A stretch of DNA of 5,915 nt. Source: Bacteroidota bacterium. GTDB lineage: Bacteria; Bacteroidota; Rhodothermia; Rhodothermales; Rubricoccaceae. Shown in pieces: positions 4,601-5,915 of the stretch. The DNA is taken from positions 1 through 5,915 of the forward strand of contig JADFLK010000150.1 in the NCBI GenBank assembly GCA_022564455.1, read 5' to 3'. The notes beneath the pieces were generated by a model. It was not told where the DNA came from. It saw nothing but the letters and a program-made list of their open reading frames with translations, and searched no databases. How positions within the stretch are numbered: position 1 is the first letter of the stretch; each line of letters begins with the position of its first letter. A program made the position numbers and the translations under genes.

Positions 4601-5128
4601 ATGGTAGGGGGAAGGGTGATTCACCTTGTAACTTTCTGTCTTCTGTTTTCTGTCTTCTGTTCTCTGAACGCGGCCTGCGGCATCTACTCGTTCACCGGCG
4701 CGTCCATCCCCGAGCACCTCCGAACGGTTGCCGTTCCGCTGGCTGAGGTCCGTGCGCAGGGAGCGGCTGTCGATCTGGATCGCCAACTCACCGATGCCCT
4801 TATCGAACGGTTTGCCGACCAAACGCGGCTCAGTCTCGAGCCGGACGAAGAAGCAGCCGACGTAGTGCTTCGCGCGACCATCCAACGATACACCATCACG
4901 CCGGTAGCCGTTACAGGCGACGAGATAGCCTCTCTCAACCGCGTAACCCTTGTGGTGGATATCCTTTACCGCGACAGGGTTCAGGACGAGGACCGGCTGA
5001 GGCGGACTTTCACGGCCTCGGCCGACTATGTTCCGTCAGAAGGTGCGGAGGGCGAGGCGGCGGCGGCCACGCTGGCCGTCGAGCAGATCGCCGGGGATGT
5101 ATTCACGGCGGCGACCTCGAACTGGTAG
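4601..5128 (+). CDS. lptE: LptE-like outer-membrane lipoprotein for LPS assembly
   Basis: LptE is the lipoprotein plug of the LptD translocon that inserts LPS into the outer membrane. From ATG 4601 the protein has 175 residues: an n-region with R5, a hydrophobic core (V6-L22) and a lipobox-like LNAAC ending at C26, followed by G27. The mature part carries a LptE-type pattern: LRTVAVPLAEVR, then a helix QLTDALIERFADQTRLSLEPDEEAADVVLRA split here for length, then YTITPVAVTGDEIASLNRVT, a strand VVDILYRDR, and a final ATSNW; the closing NW is typical of Bacteroidota members. An in-frame ATG at 4526, overlapping the activator stop, would add 25 residues encoded by heptad repeats, so 4601 is preferred; GTG 4616 is another option. 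The signal core is itself built of 7-nt repeats. The lipobox has Leu at -4 instead of -3, as E. coli LptE has Ile at -4. Probably co-transcribed with the activator gene. Confidence 0.85.
   Translation: MVGGRVIHLVTFCLLFSVFCSLNAACGIYSFTGASIPEHLRTVAVPLAEVRAQGAAVDLDRQLTDALIERFADQTRLSLEPDEEAADVVLRATIQRYTITPVAVTGDEIASLNRVTLVVDILYRDRVQDEDRLRRTFTASADYVPSEGAEGEAAAATLAVEQIAGDVFTAATSNW
4633..4667 (+). repeat. Five-unit heptanucleotide array encoding the LptE signal-peptide core
   Basis: Units are TTTCTGT, CTTCTGT, TTTCTGT, CTTCTGT and TCTCTGA. Three units equal seven codons, so the protein shows a seven-residue repeat: FCLLFSV (residues 12-18) then FCSLNAA (19-25). The opposite strand reads ACAGAAG/ACAGAAA. 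The unit differs from the upstream array but keeps the 7-nt period. A gain or loss of one unit would shift the lptE frame. Confidence 0.85.
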
Positions 5129-5171
5129 GCATCCACATCTACGCATCGTTGTGAACGGAGATAAAAACTGG

Positions 5172-5915
5172 ATGAACCACTTTCTTCAACGAAGAATAAG
5201 CCTTTCACACCTTGAACTCATTATCGTTGATGTTCCACAAATCGAATCGTTTCAGTCGGCTATCGGCACACGTCATTCACGCCGGGCGCTGTTGTTGCGC
5301 TGGCACGACCGCGATGGCAACTGGGGCATTGGCGAGTGCTCTTGCCGCCCGGATCCCTATTTCTCTCACGAGTATCTGGACGGCGTGGCAACGGTCGTGG
5401 GGGACTTTCTCTTCGAACGCCTGAAGCCGGAACAGACCTACGCGGAACTTCTGGCCGAGTTGGACAGGATTCGCGGTTGGGGCGTTGCACGCGCCGTTGT
5501 GCTGGAAGCCGTGCACGATTTGTGGCGCCGCCGAGGCGAGGGAGACCCGCTCGATGCCTGGGATCGCGAGCGCCTGGACAAGGTGCCCGTGGGCATCTCG
5601 GTGGGATTGTACTCAACCACCGAGGCGCTGCTGGCCAGGGTGGGCGAATCGGTGGATGCAGGTTACCATCGCATCAAACTGAAGATCAAACCTGGCTTGC
5701 CTGCAAATTATCTGTCTTCTGTACGCGCTGCTTTTCCCAAGCTTTATCTTGGCGGAGATGCCAACGGCTCTTTCGACGAGGAGAGCATGGACGAGTTGGT
5801 GGCCATGCAGGATATTGGGTTTGCCAATCTGGAGCAGCCCTTTCGTCCCGATCGGTTGGACCTTTGCGTGGCGCTAAAGCAAAAGGCCCCCAAGCACGTT
5901 GTCTGTCTCGACGAG
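5172..5915 (+). CDS. menC: o-Succinylbenzoate synthase / N-succinylamino acid racemase-like enolase-superfamily enzyme (partial, runs off the right edge)
   Basis: 248 codons are open to the window end; relatives are about 370 residues, so roughly a third is missing. MenC dehydrates SHCHC to o-succinylbenzoate in menaquinone synthesis; close relatives racemise N-succinylamino acids. The N-terminal capping domain (about 10-135) includes WGIGECS (51-57). The barrel then shows the superfamily residues: the KxK acid/base motif K169-L-K171 in RIKLKIKPG, and metal ligands D196 (GGDANGS), E221 (LEQPF) and D247 (CLDE) at the very edge. The spacing from D196 to E221 equals that of characterised racemase/OSBS enzymes. 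The second catalytic Lys lies beyond the window. GGAG at 5157-5160 sits 11 nt before the ATG, the only clear Shine-Dalgarno here; an in-frame GTG at 5151 is an alternative start. Sequence alone does not separate OSBS from racemase activity. Confidence 0.85.
   Translation, partial: MNHFLQRRISLSHLELIIVDVPQIESFQSAIGTRHSRRALLLRWHDRDGNWGIGECSCRPDPYFSHEYLDGVATVVGDFLFERLKPEQTYAELLAELDRIRGWGVARAVVLEAVHDLWRRRGEGDPLDAWDRERLDKVPVGISVGLYSTTEALLARVGESVDAGYHRIKLKIKPGLPANYLSSVRAAFPKLYLGGDANGSFDEESMDELVAMQDIGFANLEQPFRPDRLDLCVALKQKAPKHVVCLDE

Noticed and set aside
5706..5716. CTGTCTTCTGT inside menC, identical to part of the lptE heptad array
   Set aside because: It is a single short match inside conserved coding sequence with no tandem copies, so chance is likely.

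Overview
The window reads as an ordinary chromosomal segment of a Bacteroidota-type bacterium, most likely a moderately GC-rich lineage such as Rhodothermia or a relative. Four things point there. The order miaB, then a receiver-less sigma-54 activator, then an lptE-type lipoprotein gene is one I associate with that phylum. A DUF4286 protein lies in the same cluster. Almost every start codon lacks a Shine-Dalgarno sequence; only the last gene has a clear GGAG. The one good promoter fits the TTG / TAnnTTTG pattern of Bacteroidota rather than the E. coli -10 box. The assignment is an inference from these traits.

Layout. At the left edge the minus strand carries the first 29 codons of a probable exported protein (1-89). 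Next, also on the minus strand, is a Phd/YefM antitoxin and RelE-family toxin operon (431-691 and 155-421). The 152-bp gap between the antitoxin and miaB holds the toxin-antitoxin promoter, TGTACA-type operator half-sites and a long hairpin (780-808). On the plus strand follows a tightly packed series: miaB (tRNA methylthiotransferase), a DUF4258/DUF2283 pair resembling a second toxin-antitoxin module, and a DUF4286 protein, joined by a 4-nt gap and then by ATGA and TGATG overlaps. After a 67-bp gap with a sigma-54-like -24/-12 element comes a sigma-54-dependent activator. It runs straight into heptanucleotide repeats and an LptE-like lipoprotein gene. The window ends inside a menC-type gene (o-succinylbenzoate synthase, menaquinone pathway), open to the right edge.

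How the genes relate. Housekeeping functions dominate: tRNA modification, LPS transport to the outer membrane, and menaquinone synthesis. Accessory modules have settled around them, so that miaB is flanked by toxin-antitoxin-like pairs on both sides. The most unusual structure is the junction between the activator gene and lptE. An array of nine 7-nt units begins at the stop codon of the activator and contains a canonical G-quadruplex motif just before the lptE start. A second array of five 7-nt units of different sequence lies inside lptE and encodes the hydrophobic core of its lipoprotein signal peptide.

No wholly new multigene system is evident. The best leads are the repeat-built lptE leader and signal peptide, the toxin-antitoxin-like pair embedded in the miaB operon, and the sigma-54-like promoter in front of a sigma-54 activator.
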